Assembly (NCBI RefSeq): GCF_004210375.1
Contig: NC_134831.1
Span: 46,658,035-46,722,034, forward strand
Source of the DNA: Tachypleus tridentatus
Taxonomy: Eukaryota; Arthropoda; Merostomata; Xiphosura; Limulidae
Direction: 5' to 3'
DNA: 64,000 nt
Shown: positions 1 to 12,081 of the stretch, piece after piece
Numbering within the stretch: the stretch's first letter is position 1
How the letters are laid out: the number at the start of each line of letters is the position of its first letter
Position numbers and translations under genes: made by a program
The notes under the pieces: model-generated
The model's input: the letters and a program-made list of their open reading frames with translations, nothing else
Database searches by the model: none
What the model was told of the DNA's origin: nothing

Positions 1-733
1 TCAAAAACCAAAATGCAATGAATCACACACACGAAAGAAATGTCAAGAAGAGATATAAAGAAATCGAGGGCACTCACAAGAGAACTTCTCTTCGCCCTAC
101 TCGTTATGTAAAATTTAACTGGGCTAGTGATTGATTATTAATAACCAAACCGACAAGATTTAAAGTTAACGAGTTTGTAATTCAATCTGGTGAAAACGGT
201 CAAATGGTGGTCTGCGAGATATTAAATATTAACTCTACAAAAAAAAAACACAAAAATACAATAGGATAGGGATCTGTAGATACAAAAACCTCAGAACTTT
301 CACGATCACGGCACCAAAACATCTACCCTTACCGTGCCAGGACGATGCTGGAAAGTAAATCAGTTTTAATAAAGCTTATAACAAAAAACACTCAAAAAAT
401 ATACAACAATAAAACACAAGTGTTAAATCTGCAATTGATCAAAAGATCGATCTGAGGCAGTAGCAGGATAAATATGGAGAGTTCTTGGATATATAACTGA
501 GTAATCGATTCTATCTGTCTCAGTGAGTTGTTATATTTCCGTCTGGGACGATTAATGACTTTTTGCGAATCTTCCTTGTGTCTTCTTTCTGAACGTGATG
601 TTGATTTCTGTAGTGGTTGACATGTCTGTAGTTTTAACGAGCGTGGTTTGGGTCTGTCTTCTTTCGTTTGGGTCGCTGCTGAAGGGTAAAGTCAACGTTG
701 CTCAAAATATCTTGTCTTTCTTCTTAGCATTAA
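1..733. other. non-genic AT-rich stretch
   Basis: I see no recognisable gene, RNA or mobile element here. The minus strand has short open stretches downstream of the small ORF at 734-1066, but stops interrupt them in every frame and no family is recognisable. Confidence 0.4.
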
Positions 734-1066
734 TTAAAGGGTGGCTCTTGCAGCAGAGATAATTGGCATACATGAAGATGAAAAGCTTACTGGACGAGGG
801 GTACTCTGACTGACAGACTTCACATGTTTAAGTAGTTGGTCGATTTCGGAGACTTTCGACACTAAAATGAAAATACTGTAGGTACATCTGTGGTTAAGTA
901 TATAATCAGCTACCTGTTTATGCTCGGTAACGACTTCAACAAACGTAGTTGATAAACCTGTGGTCTTGGAGTGGATTCTATGGGCTGCATGGAGTTTCGT
1001 GGAAGTTGTTGTTTTCAAAGAATATTGAATTTCAGCAGGAGTTACAAAGAAATGAACGTTCTTCAT
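734..1066 (-). CDS. hypothetical 110-aa ORF, unrecognised
   Basis: An uninterrupted minus-strand frame of 110 codons starts with an ATG at 1066 and stops just below 734. The composition is fairly protein-like, rich in Thr, Ser, His and Lys, and the middle contains a hydrophobic patch (YSIFILV). I recognise no domain, signal peptide or motif. A TTTCATTTTAG tract inside the frame could be a splice acceptor, so this may be one exon of a larger gene rather than a small gene. Neighbouring sequence on both sides is repeat-rich and non-coding. It could equally be a chance ORF. Confidence 0.2.
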   Translation of the reverse strand: MKNVHFFVTPAEIQYSLKTTTSTKLHAAHRIHSKTTGLSTTFVEVVTEHKQVADYILNHRCTYSIFILVSKVSEIDQLLKHVKSVSQSTPRPVSFSSSCMPIISAARATL

Positions 1067-1140
1067 AAATACCGAGTATAAGCTAACGACTAGCTGCTAG
1101 TGATAAAAATAAATAAACACACACACGTGACACCAACAGA

Positions 1141-3220
1141 ATATACTGTATTAGTGTAAATTAGATGAATGGTTAAAGTTATTAAAGTTATTTTACTCCT
1201 TCTTTTACCAATACGTAAATAGGTAATTTAAGTTTAGGGGTTTTAAACCATACTAATTTATTATTGTGTATTGTTTAACTATAAAAGTTGTCTGATGTTC
1301 TAAGAAACAAACATGCAGCCCAGGTTTTTATCCATTTTATCACTTTTCACGTGATTATTATTGTTTCAATATTTCGCAGCTCTGCTTACTGACATCGAAG
1401 GGTGTAAGTATGTAAGATACAGATATCTATTTATGTACCTCTAAAATTATGTACACTGTTATATTCCTCTAACACATTAGTTGCCTTGGTATCAATTTTT
1501 GTTTCAATATCCTAATCATTTTAAACTGTATTTTCTGTGACTGTTGGTTATAAAATGGTTAAGTGCGAGAAAAAGAGAAACTGTTCAGATGAAAGTTAAT
1601 TGAAGAATAAAAGGATTTTTGATATTAACGAAAACTGATCATGAAAAGTTATTTTGTAACAACAATTAAATCTTTATAGGTAGAAATGTTTGAACCTGTA
1701 TAGAGACGATCGCACTTATTGTTGAGAATAGTTTTCACAGAAAAAAATATGATTTCTATCTTTCATGCAAACGACAACTGGAAATAAAAACTCACGTCAG
1801 TACGAAATATAAAAAAAATAAGCACATAATATTTTATACTTTACATAATATTTTATACTTTACATAATATTTTATGGTAACACACAAATAGATACTTGAT
1901 AACACAAAACACAGGAATACATCAGGATATACCCCTTGACTGAGTTTTATCTATCTCTTTCGTTTTTGTTTCTTTTTTTATAGTTGATTTGATTTATTCA
2001 AACTTTTGTCTAAAGTATGTTATACTTTGTGTTTCTTTTCCACTAGATTTTTAATATTAACATACTCTTGTTTATTTGGTCTTTTACTCTTATTATACAC
2101 ATGACAAAAGTGATGGCAGATGTTAGGACTGACTGCTTCATACATCAGAAACCTTCAAAAGTATTATGTATTACTTGTGTTGAACGAGATGCCTCGTCAG
2201 CACCTGAGATGTCAGTTGTTATGTGATTAACATATAACATATTCTCCTTTGCTTTAAACTATGAGTTTTTATAATTTCCATAACCCGAAAAGTATCTAAA
2301 GCTTAATAGCACGGGAATTATCAGTGTCGGTATACGGAAGTTCTTTCAACTGATTTCCTAATTTTGTAAAACCGAAATCAGTTTTCCAGAACTTAAAATT
2401 TATTATTTGTACATGCAATTTTAATTTTTCACGTTTCCTTTTGTTCTGCTGTTATTATCTCCACTACTATACAAATATTTATGTCTTAAGATAAAGGTTG
2501 CCCAACAGCATGTTAACAAGTTTTGAACGTGTCTGTACAGGTGGATCAAATTCAAACCTTTTGCATAAATCTCAAGTTAAAAATAATTTAATAAATTCTA
2601 TAGAATATTTGAATTCACTCTTTTTACCTCTGTTAAGATAAATATGTAAGAAATTGTTAATGAAGACACCAATAAACTTCAACGAGAGATCGTCTACATT
2701 TCGAAAATTAAAACATTATATCCTTATGAGCCATTATTTTAGTAACTCTACTGCTTTGAATTTAACTTTTAATTACTGCATTGATAATTTTTGTTTATAG
2801 ATAACTGTTTTCATAAAAGTACAAATCCTAGAGGCAAAAGAAATAATATATTGAAATGGGTTTATTTATCAGTATTTTGTAGTAATTTGGATAATACATT
2901 TATACTAGTACCAGTGTTCTTTAATTAATTTTTAAAAAGATTTATCTACTTAATCTCTCCAAAATAAGAACATTAATGACTGTAATAAGTTTTTTTTTTA
3001 ATTTTGGACACGATAATGCAAAACACGTACTTGTAGATATATAAAATATCTCTTAAAAGTGAATGGTTTATGAAGTTTAGAAAAAGAGAAACTACAAATC
3101 AAACCTTCATATTTGGTAATTAATTTTAGACATAACGTGTTCAGTGACTTGCAGAATTCTAAAATTATTGATCAAAATATAAAAAGTAATATCTTTCCTT
3201 GTAAAAACCTAAAGCCTACC
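1141..3220. repeat. diverged segmental repeat, copy 1 (partner 34690-37240)
   Basis: This stretch aligns by eye, in the same orientation and order, with 34690-37240. Shared landmarks include the passage around AAGAAACAAACATGCAGC (near 1300 and 34857), TTGCCTTGGTATCAATTTTTG (near 1480 and 35031) and the block ending in GAACTATG-like AT-rich sequence near 2260 and 36285. Divergence is substantial, with many substitutions and small indels, so the duplication is old or this is a dispersed repeat family. No conserved reading frame is evident in either copy. The similarity continues into the Penelope-like remnant that follows each copy. Confidence 0.7.
1824..1875. repeat. 19-bp AT-rich minisatellite, about 2.7 copies
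   Basis: A 19-base unit (ACATAATATTTTATACTTT) occurs twice perfectly, followed by a partial third copy. A degenerate two-unit version sits at the matching place in the other segmental copy near 35370-35400, so the repeat predates the duplication. Confidence 0.75.
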
Positions 3221-3268
3221 ATCAGTTATAAATACGAAGTTCCAACTGGTCCACCACATTATAACGCA

Positions 3269-5900
3269 GAGTGATAGCCAGTGTATCTCCACCAATGTTG
3301 TTCTTTGTTCCGCAGTTACTTCGAAAAACTAGAATACCTTTAATATCCCACATTATAGCTGTTACATTGGGATACTTTCAGTTAGTACAGCGTTTATTTT
3401 TGTATCGGCTTGTTTTTGGTTATAAAAATTATTATTAAAGTTTTTTAAACTGATTTAAATGTAGATGAAGTTAATAACTTATCTTGTGAGTGTGAACACA
3501 ATTTATATTTTGATACTTTACAGAAACATTTTAATGCTGGTATCTTGAAAATTTAAAAAATAAAATATTAAATGAAATATTCAAAAATTACCTAAATACA
3601 CAACAGCCACAAAATTAAATAACAATAATATTCTAAAATCTATTGAAAACAATATTGAGGAATATATTTTAAAACATAACTATATTACATTTTATCCACC
3701 TAGATGGTTTATGTAAAGTTGTAGTCACTTGAAAAGTTAAAATTAAACTATCTCGTACAAAATTAAAGAAATACCATATAGATATATTGATTCATTAGTT
3801 AAAAAATAAGTTTCAAGAAATGCAAGAAAATGTTATAATTCCCATTGATAAGGCTAATAGTGGTATCATTTCTAAAAGGTTTTAAACATTATGATAAAAG
3901 AAATCAATAGTACAAAAAATTAAAATACTAACCAATCTAAAGATACAGTAATTAACAATCACATTAAAGTTTATAATAAACTTTATTCTAAATAAAAATA
4001 TTTTGTAGTTTTATCTTTTATTTATGCTATTCCCAAACTCAAAATCGACAATTAAATTTAGTTTTATTTCAAATTCATTAAAAACATTTATCAAACAAAC
4101 GGACATTTTGTTAGATGTTTATTTTTTTAATTTTTCGCAAAACTACACGAGGGCTATCTGCGCTAGCCATTTCTAATATAGTAGTGTAAGATTAGAGGGA
4201 AGGCAACTAGTCATCATCACCCACCGCTAACTTTTGGGCTGTTCTGTTACCAACGAATAATGGGAGTGACCGTCACGTTATAACGCCAATACGGATCAAA
4301 AAGCGAGCCTGTTTGGAGCGACGGGGATTGTAGCCTGCGGCTTTCAGATTACGAGTCGCACTCCTTAACCCACCTGGCCATGCCGGCCCACTCCATTAAA
4401 TAAATCACTTAATATTTTACTTTTTAAAATAAAAAACCAAAGTGTTAATGATATAAAAACCTTATTTTATATAATAAAAAACAATCAAACCATTTTAAAA
4501 TATCTACAAAATTGTGAACAAATAAATAATATTCAAACATTTCATTTTACTACATTCTACACAACAATTCCATTAAAAGATTTGACCTTTATTTTAAATT
4601 CTTCAGTAGAACAGTTTTTTATCCTGTTATTAAACAGCAAAAAAAAAAGATTTTGCTCCAAAAACATCAAAGATATATTAAGTTTCTGTATTTACAATAA
4701 TTATATGCTTTTCAATAACCAGTTTTTAAACAAGTATTAGTTCCAATGGGAGCTATTTATTCCACTTTTATAGCAAATTTATGTCTTTACTATAATAAGA
4801 ATAGATTTTTTTCAAACTACACAATTTCAGATATTTTTATCTTAACTTACAGATGTATAGATAATTTAATTAGCATAAATAATTTTGTTCAACATCTGAT
4901 ACCAAAGCAAGTTACTTAAATTTATAAATTAAAATAATTTCTAAGGATATCAATGTATATATTTTTTATAAAAGAAAATGTTTTCCTTTTGTAATTTATG
5001 GTCTATCGTATTTTTATAGTACGATACCGCACTCTTCTTTTAAAAGCATTATAACTTTGCAATTACTCAGATATTGTAAAATTTGTAATAAGTTACAATA
5101 ATATATCAGTAATGTTGAAATACTGATAAAAAGTCAATAGTTACTTCATGTCATAAAGAAACTTTGAAAAAATTATTAAACTGTTCTGTAACAAACACAA
5201 GAATGTATAAAATAAATATAAAGAAACAAGAATTTTACTAAAAATGTATAATAACTATTTTTAGTTATGAATAAGGCAATTTAATAGCGTGGCTCGACTT
5301 TATGCAGACGTACACCTTACCGCATGTAGAGGCTTATTTAGAACATGATAATCAAAATAGACTGAACGAGTGGTAGTTGGAAATTATACTAGTTAGTTTT
5401 AATAACTGGGTGGGACCCTTCATACTGAAATAATTCGTTTACTGAGCTACCAATTATTGCCTTTCTACTGTCTCAATGAGGCTGGAATTCTAGCTTGAAG
5501 AGGTAAATTTAATAAACCTACCTTCTCCAAATGACTTTAACTCACTTTTTCTTCTTTATTTCGGGTAACAGTTACCTTCCAACAACTATCTGAAGACAGT
5601 AAAGGATGACATAGATGAAAATCGTTGTGTGCGTGAGCACACACATCTCACTCTATTTCTATATCTATTATTTCTATTGCTATTTCTTTACTTTATTTTT
5701 CTTTATGTGAGACTGGCGAATGGGAGTGAAGACTGATAGATGGTGTATTCCCACCGCAATGTGGGCCCTTTTCCTATAGTCGCCTTTAAATCCTAGGATA
5801 CATTTTATATCCCACATTATAGCTTATACTCTGAGATCCATTCAGTTAGTGCAGCTTTGTTTTTTTATCCACTTTTGTTCATAACAAGTTAGTATAAAAT
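3269..5900 (+). mobile_element. decayed Penelope-like element with direct pseudo-LTRs
   Basis: Two related direct repeats (about 3269-3440 and 5715-5900) share the words for a CTCCACCRCAATGT-like motif, ATCCCACATTATAGCT and a TTCAGTTAGT-CAGC block, as expected of the pseudo-LTRs typical of Penelope-like elements. Between them, plus-strand frames give broken reverse-transcriptase remnants. One is a motif-B-like VPMGAIYSTFIANLCLYY near 4738-4791. Another is TYRCIDN near 4850-4870, a wreck of the catalytic RYIDD with Tyr and one Asp lost. Stops and frameshifts are everywhere, so the copy is dead. Motif style resembles the Neptune-like branch rather than the fresher element in the 3' array. A SINE is nested at 4131-4390. 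Confidence 0.6.
4131..4390 (-). mobile_element. tRNA-derived SINE (family A)
   Basis: The element shows the family hallmarks GAGGGCTATCTGCGCTAG, CACCCACCGC and an end at CTGGCCATGCCGGCC. Read on the minus strand, that end is a tRNA-like head with A-box-like and degraded B-box sequence. It interrupts the Penelope-like remnant, so it inserted later. Confidence 0.85.
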
Positions 5901-5949
5901 GTATATATCAGTTCTAAGGAAAAAACTATTTTATTTTGACAAAAATTAG

Positions 5950-5992
5950 CTTGCATGGCCAGGGGGTTAGAACGCTTGACTCGCGTTCTAAT
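5950..5992 (+). mobile_element. SINE family A head fragment
   Basis: GCATGGCCAGGGGGTTAGAACG followed by GACTCGCGTTCTAAT is the tRNA-like head of the family-A SINE in forward orientation. The similarity stops exactly where the left terminal inverted repeat of the next element starts, so that element probably inserted into this SINE. Confidence 0.6.
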
Positions 5993-6220
5993 TGAGGCAA
6001 GCACAAAAATAGTTGTTTTAACCTTAATTTTGGGGTGCTGAATTCAGATTTGAAATCCGTTTTTACTCATCGCCTCTAGTTTTTTAGATATGCATACTGT
6101 ACATTTTGTACACATACTGTACATAAAGGCGTATATGCATTCAGAGTTAATTTCTAATATTGTGTGACTTATGTCTTCTTTTTTAGTTATTATGCAATAA
6201 ATGTAAGTGATAGCATTACA

Positions 6221-6245
6221 TTATATATATATATATATATATATA
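6221..6245. repeat. (AT)n microsatellite
   Basis: An uninterrupted run of alternating TA dinucleotides of about 24 bases, inside the TIR element upstream of its ORF. Confidence 0.9.
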
Positions 6246-6464
6246 GCTATATATCAAGACGGATTTTGCCAGTTAAGCGTAGCCAACACGTCTCAATCAA
6301 CAGCAAGTAGTGCACTGGCAGTCAGCGCAGGAGGTTGGTGTCCCTCGACAATTGTGTTACACAATCTTTTGGGTATATATTTGTATTACAATTTCCAACA
6401 ACGCACATAATTATTATTGCCTTACATATGATTTAATTTTACTTTGTTTTTTTCAGATTCTCCA

Positions 6465-8171
6465 ATGGCTTCAAGCTCGTCAAAACACCGAGGATGCCTC
6501 AACAAGGCCAATTCTTTCTGCCACGTGTGTGGGGACTTCACAACAGTTGCACAGCGTCGAACCATCACTTCCCTCCTCAGAACTGCCTACTTTCATTATT
6601 TTGACTGTAAAATTGGTGATCAGGACAAATCTTGGGCTCCAAACATCTGTTGTAAACCCTGCTACAATGGACTAACTGCTTGGATTAATGGCAAGAAAGC
6701 GGCTTTCAACTTTGCAGTCCCGATGGTTTGGAGAGAGCCACGAAGCCATGCAGATGATTGTTATTTTTGTCTAACAAATATAACTGGTTTCAATGCATCT
6801 TCTAGAAAAAAAATCAAATATCCCAACCTTCCATCTGCTATGAGACCCGTTCCCCATTCAGATGATCTTCCTATCCCATCACCTCCAGTAAATAAGGATC
6901 TTCGTTCCTCATCAGATGAAGAAATGCCTCCAAGGGAAGATTCTGCCAGGTCAATCTCTTCCGAAGATATTGACTCTTCTTATTCAGTTACAAGTGGCAA
7001 CGAGCCACACTGGATCACGCAAGAAGACCTGAATGACCTTGCTCGTGATTTGTATCTGTAAAAACAGCAGTCAGAGCTCTTGGCTTCTCGGCTTAAACAG
7101 TGGAACCTAGTCCAGGAAGATGTAAGGATCACCAGTTTCAGGAATCGGAACAAAGACCTTGCTTCATTTTTCGACATGGAAAACAAGTTGTGCTACTGCA
7201 CAAATGTACCTGGCTTGTTCACTTTCCTTGGTTTGCCACATAATCCTTCAGACTGACGTCTTTTCATAGACTCTTCCAAGCGAAGTCTCAAGGCTGTGCT
7301 TCTGCACAACGGGAATAAATATCCCAGCATTCCCACTGCACACTCTGTCCATATAAAGGAGTCCTATGACAATATGGAGCTTTTTTTAGAAGCTGTTAGG
7401 TACAACCAGTACCAGTAAAGTCTGTGTGGGGACCTCAAGGTCATTGGTCTTCTTATGGGTATGCAAGCGGGCTTCACAAAGTACTGTTGCTTTCTCTGTC
7501 TCTGGGATAGTCGAGCTGTATCCCAGCATTACAAGCAGAAAGACTGGGGGTTTAGAAGCATTTTCGTTCCTGGCAAACACAGCGTCTAGGAGAATCCTCT
7601 GGTTGACATGAAGAAGGTGCTTCTTTCTCCTCTTCACATCAAGCTTGGTTTGATGAAGAATTTCGTGAAGACCATTGACAAAAATGGTGCTGCCTTCCAA
7701 CACTTGTCTACTGTGTTCTCAGGTCTCAGTGCTACTAAGCTCAAAGAGGGCATCTTTGTCGGACCTCAAATCCGAGAAGTGCTGAAGGATACTAATTTTG
7801 AGGAGCTTCTTACCTTAAAGGAACTGAGAGCTTGGGAAGCATTTAAGTCAGTCTGTAGTGGATTCCTTGGTAACACACGCGTACCAAATTACCAAGCCTG
7901 TATTGAGAAGTTGCTAAAGACTTATGAGGATATGGGATGCCGAATGTCACTCAAAATTCATTTTCTCCATTCCCACCTCAACTTCTTCCCTCCAAACCTT
8001 GGAGCAGTGAGTGATGAGCAGGGAGAAAGATTCCATCAAGACATTACGAAAATGGAGAGCAACTGCCAAGGCAAGTGGAACCCCAGCATGATGGGAGACT
8101 TCTGCTGGATGCTCTTGCGTGTCATCCCGGAGGCAAAATACACCAGATCATCTAAGAAAACACACTTCTAA
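6465..8171 (+). pseudogene. broken intronless ORF of an uncharacterised transposon-associated protein family
   Basis: A single frame runs the whole length, interrupted only by in-frame stops at 7059-7061 (TAA) and near 7254 (TGA), 7416 (TAA) and 7587 (TAG). There are no frameshifts. The start used here is the ATG at 6465 (MASSSSKHRG). The ATG at 6444 overlaps a polypyrimidine-CAG acceptor-like tract, so 6444-6464 may be intronic. The N-terminal part has paired cysteines (CHVCGD, CCKPC) and then HADDCYFCLTN, suggesting zinc-binding knuckles. An acidic Ser-rich stretch follows. Further on lie CGDLKVIGLLMGMQ, KYCCFLCLWDSRA and PLHIKLGLMKNFVK. I recall proteins of this kind as multicopy 'uncharacterised' entries in arthropods and cnidarians, but no biochemical role is known to me. 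Its position between TIRs suggests it is the element's own gene. Confidence 0.7.
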
Positions 8172-8439
8172 CTGTCTGCGGTACTATGAATTGTGTACAT
8201 TGTGTCATCCAAGTATATTTATTCCGTCAATGTTCTTTATCTATCCTGTTTTATCTGTAATATGCTGCTGCAACTGTTGAAATAAGCACGTATATACTCT
8301 GTATATACTAAAATGAGACTATTTAAAAGCCAGAAAACTAGACGTGATAGAGCAAAACTGTTTATAAATTTGAATTCAGCACACCCAAATTAGTAAAAAA
8401 ACACCTATTCACATTCTTGCCTCAGACAAAAAATATTTT

Positions 8440-11400
8440 TTGTAAACCAGTGTAATTTACACGAATAAACTAGTTATACCAGTTTTTCGTACTTCTGAAA
8501 TTCCTTCGTAAAAAACACTTACTGTGTGAATAAAATCCCTTTCAAATAACTCTACATATAATATACTCTCCCGCTCTATGTAGCCTAGTATTTCATTTTA
8601 ATCAACCCTCACTAATAAAGGATACAATTTCTTGATTTTCTGATCAGCCAAATAAATACATATATATCCCAGTTTACATTTTTCTATCATAGTACTGAAG
8701 ACGTTAGAGCATATGTCAATTATGCAATGAATCAAAAATATGCAGCATTTTACTTTATCAATTTGTTTTCATTAGAGAGCTAATGAATATCTCTGTGTCA
8801 CTATACTTTTAAATGGGTTAAAGAAAACTCTATCAAACAGATGAACAAACATTTACGATACTTAAATATATACATAATGTATTAATTAAACATAAAGTGA
8901 AGGCTGTGTTGATATCACAGTTTGAAATATATCTGGAGATTAACAAGTATAAAGAAAGTATCTTCTAATGTTCAAAAGATCCGTAACTAGTTCCCTCGCT
9001 GTTCCTGTCAAAATTTGTTGATATTAATGGTTGTGTACGTTGTATGTCAGGGAAAAATATAGTCACAAGCATCCCTATGAAAAGAGAAAAACAAACAAAC
9101 AGGCGAATGGCAATAAAATTATAAATTGTTTATCATTACGCAATCACGTAATATATTTTCATTAATTTCTAAAATATTTCATTGTAATTTATTTTTCATG
9201 ATAAATGTATATCACTCACACACAATATGCAGTGACAGCTCTAATCCATTAATTAAGAAACTTAAATTAATTTTCATTATTGCATTACTAACAAGAAAAC
9301 ACTGCAACGCTAAATCTAATTTTTACCAATAACATTTTCCTTCTTAAAGCTTCATTCAAAAGGATGAGTACATTTCGCTTAATAGCGAAACTTATTAGAC
9401 CAGTTAGGATGCAAATAATATAAAGTCTTGATTGCTCTTGAGTGTCTCAGAGTTACGACTGTTTTAAGAATCATAAAAACATCGTAGTTAATTTGCGTTG
9501 TGAATTAGAAATTTATTTACTTTTTTCCCAAGCAAAAAATGATAAAAATAACAAACGCTGATCTTTAAAATACAGTAAAATAGAAAACTTCTAATTTCTA
9601 AACTAAAACGAAATCATTCTGACCTGTGAAAGAAATAGTCGCTGTGACACAAAATGTAGTAAACCATCCCAATGAAGAAACAATACGATGTATAAATAAG
9701 AACCAGAGAAAGAAGGAAGCCGTGTGAAATAAAAAGTCATGAATTATTAGTTAAAACTCGATATGTTCACCTAGTGTATTGTAGAAAGATATCAACTTTA
9801 TTTCTCATAATTGAAATCTAGAATATAACGTGGTTTTAATGAAATTACACTTTCACAAAGTAGGTTGGTCTTTAAAGAAACCATGTAAAGTTGAATAATT
9901 TCTTTATAGAAACATTTATTTAGTTTTGTTTTAGAAATAAAAAGTTGATATAATATTGTGTACTTACTGATGTAAAAATTACCATTCCGAAAATTTCAGA
10001 AGTGTATTTGAATCCAAAAACTTCAGCAACAGCAGCCGGAACACAGACAAAATCAAGAGAAAATGTAAAAGAAAGCCCACAAATCCAGATCATGTACATA
10101 AATTTCCCTTCAAGAGATGTCGCCACCATATTGAACAGTAAAACTGCCTGTACTCCCAGCAAGAGAAGACTCGTTAACTAAAAATATAATGTTATAGCTT
10201 AAAGTGACTAAAGTTAAAAAACGAATTTAAGATACAAGAAACATAAAACAATATCTATAAAGAAGGATAAAAATCATTATATATAACCCAGACATATGTT
10301 CTTATTATAAGTACACATTATTTGGTCCACAGTTTGGATAAAGTGCATGATTCTTGTACTTTCATTTCCGTGAGATAAACAGATTACTTATCAAATCGAC
10401 TGTTTAGGTGAGTAATCTGAAAGTGTTCGTATTATTATTTTATTTGCGTTCAAATAAAGTATTTTAAACACTTTTTCAAAAGAGTGTTTTTTCAACAATA
10501 TTTTCACTACTTCAGTATCGCTGAGTATTATTACACTGATATATTTTGTCTTCATGTAAAAATGATAAGAATAGACTATGTTGTTATACCGTAGAGCTCA
10601 GAAAAAGTTTTATTATTCTGAACTCTCTATTTTACTACTTAACCATAAAGATTTTATACATTTAACACAATAAATATTATTTTAATAATTTTAACAACAT
10701 AAGTTCAATCACTTCCCTTTACATGTTTTTACCTTGTAAGATATTTTGTCCTGAATTAAGCTCACAGTCACTCGGCTGAGAGCATGAACAGCTCCAGCAA
10801 CAGAACCAACGATAGATATAAATGTATCGTCTTCTATAAACGTCTGTCCATATGTCTGAAAAACAGTAAAAAACTTATTTTCAAATGAGAAAAACATTCT
10901 CTCATCACTCTGGATAGATTGTTTTAACACAGACCTGGAGTTTTTACTTAGTTTCTAAATATAACTTCTGCTTATTTTATATAAGGTTAGAAAACTGCAC
11001 TCAATGGAGTCGTCCAGAGTTTTTTTCCATGTCGCACAAGAAGACGGTTTATAATGACAATAAAATTAATATTTTCTGAAGGTTAATCTTAGTTATGGTA
11101 GTTAATAGTTACAGATACTACTTACCTTATAAAAAACATTCACAAACATATATGGGTAATATGAGCTGATACAAACTATTGACAAAAGATAAAATTCTTT
11201 CATTTTAAGAGTTTCTGTTGGTAACACATCAAGTTCAGCTTGTTTATTTCTGTTCGGTTGTCGGTCATCAATGGTCGCATTGGCTGGAGTTTCTTCCAGT
11301 GATGTAGAAAGTTTTTCATTATTTATTGTTGTTTTATAGTCCAGAGTTTTTGTACTCGATTCTTTAATGCACGAATGCCTTGACGTTTTACACATATGTG

Positions 11401-12081
11401 TTAGTTCCCTGGATACTGTTTCTTCCTGGATTAGAAATATGAAAACAGTTGTTCTGTATGTATAGAAACTGACAATAGAATATAATGGAAAATAGAAGTA
11501 GAAACTCTTCTAATTTTTTTTTAAATTACTTGATTAAGATATAATTTTACTAAAGGTTGTTTTCTAACAAAAAACACTACTTTTCATTATTAATAAACAC
11601 TGGCTGAGCCTCTTTTGATGAAAATTTAATTCCACCAACGTTTCTATATATTAGTATATACATCTGTCCACACAGCTTCGGTTCATGAATTCCAAAATTT
11701 CTTGAAAAATTCGCTGTAACACTATTTTTTTTTTTAACAATAGAGTCTTAAATAGTGGAAAAGGAAGAAGAAAACAGGTACTACTCAATTAATGACACTC
11801 ATATGGAACACGTAGAGTAATGGCACTTTAGAGTAAATAATCTCTAAAACATTTTGAGAAAAAATTGCTCGAAATAATAAAGCGTTTAAAAATGTGATGG
11901 AAATAAGCAAAGTTCTTTTACTGCCGTGTTTGGTTTTAATGAAGAATTAATTATCTTAAAAACATCTCATTTTTATAAATCTTCTAGGTTTGTCTTATAT
12001 ATGTGACTAACGTAAAACACGATCAGAAGTTGAACGGGACATTTTAGAGCGTAAAGAGGATACAATCACAGAGGTTCAATA
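8440..12081. repeat. tandem-duplicated MFS locus, copy 1
   Basis: This block matches 17620-21430 in the same orientation. Matching landmarks include the ACTAGTTATACCAGTTTTTCG tract (8468 and 17621), the GTCAATTATNCAATGA tract (8717 and 18568), all transporter exons, and an end at AGAGGTTCAATATA (12070 and 21423). The duplication breakpoint coincides with the TA where the Tc1-like element inserted in copy 1. Divergence is moderate, roughly one difference in eight to ten bases by eye. Confidence 0.75.
9598..11425 (-). pseudogene. MFS transporter (monocarboxylate / oxalate-formate-like), 3' half, damaged
   Basis: Four minus-strand exons, all phase 0, join into one frame: 11126-11425 (central loop and TM7), 10733-10855 (TM8 with a DKISYK MFS loop), 9968-10177 (TM9-TM11 region, FGFKYTSEIFGMVIFTS) and 9598-9723 (last membrane segment to a TAG stop). 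Splice signals are visible: CCAG acceptor above 11425, AAG|GTAAGT at 11126, TTTCAG above 10855, AAG|GTAAAA, TTTTTAG above 10177, A|GTAAGTA at 9968. The last exon's acceptor should be TTTTAG, as in the second copy, but reads TTTCAC, so AG is lost. Exons for TM1-TM6 were not found upstream as far as 17.4 kb. This family moves monocarboxylates or related organic anions across membranes; the substrate here is unknown. Probably a dead or truncated duplicate. Confidence 0.65.

Larger units (their letters stand above)
5993..8425. mobile_element. TIR-bounded DNA transposon, about 2.4 kb, carrying an uncharacterised ORF
   Basis: The ends form long imperfect terminal inverted repeats. The left end runs from TGAGGCAAGC through GGGTGCTGAATTCA to TCTAGTTTT (5993 to about 6115). 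The right end, read in reverse complement from 8425, gives TGAGGCAAG, GTGTGCTGAATTCA, then TCTAGTTTT at the same spacing. Roughly 100 bp can be aligned. The interior has an AT microsatellite (6221-6245) and one plus-strand ORF (6465-8171). I cannot define the target-site duplication. The superfamily is not one I can name from sequence alone. Confidence 0.65.

Noticed and set aside
5590-5630. Second hammerhead-like motif near the right pseudo-LTR (CTGAAGA ... GAAAATCGTTGT)
   Set aside because: Stem II cannot be paired convincingly; it may be a decayed relic, but the evidence is too weak to annotate.
6207-6410. 67-codon ORF with repeated IYIYIY
   Set aside because: Reads through an AT microsatellite.
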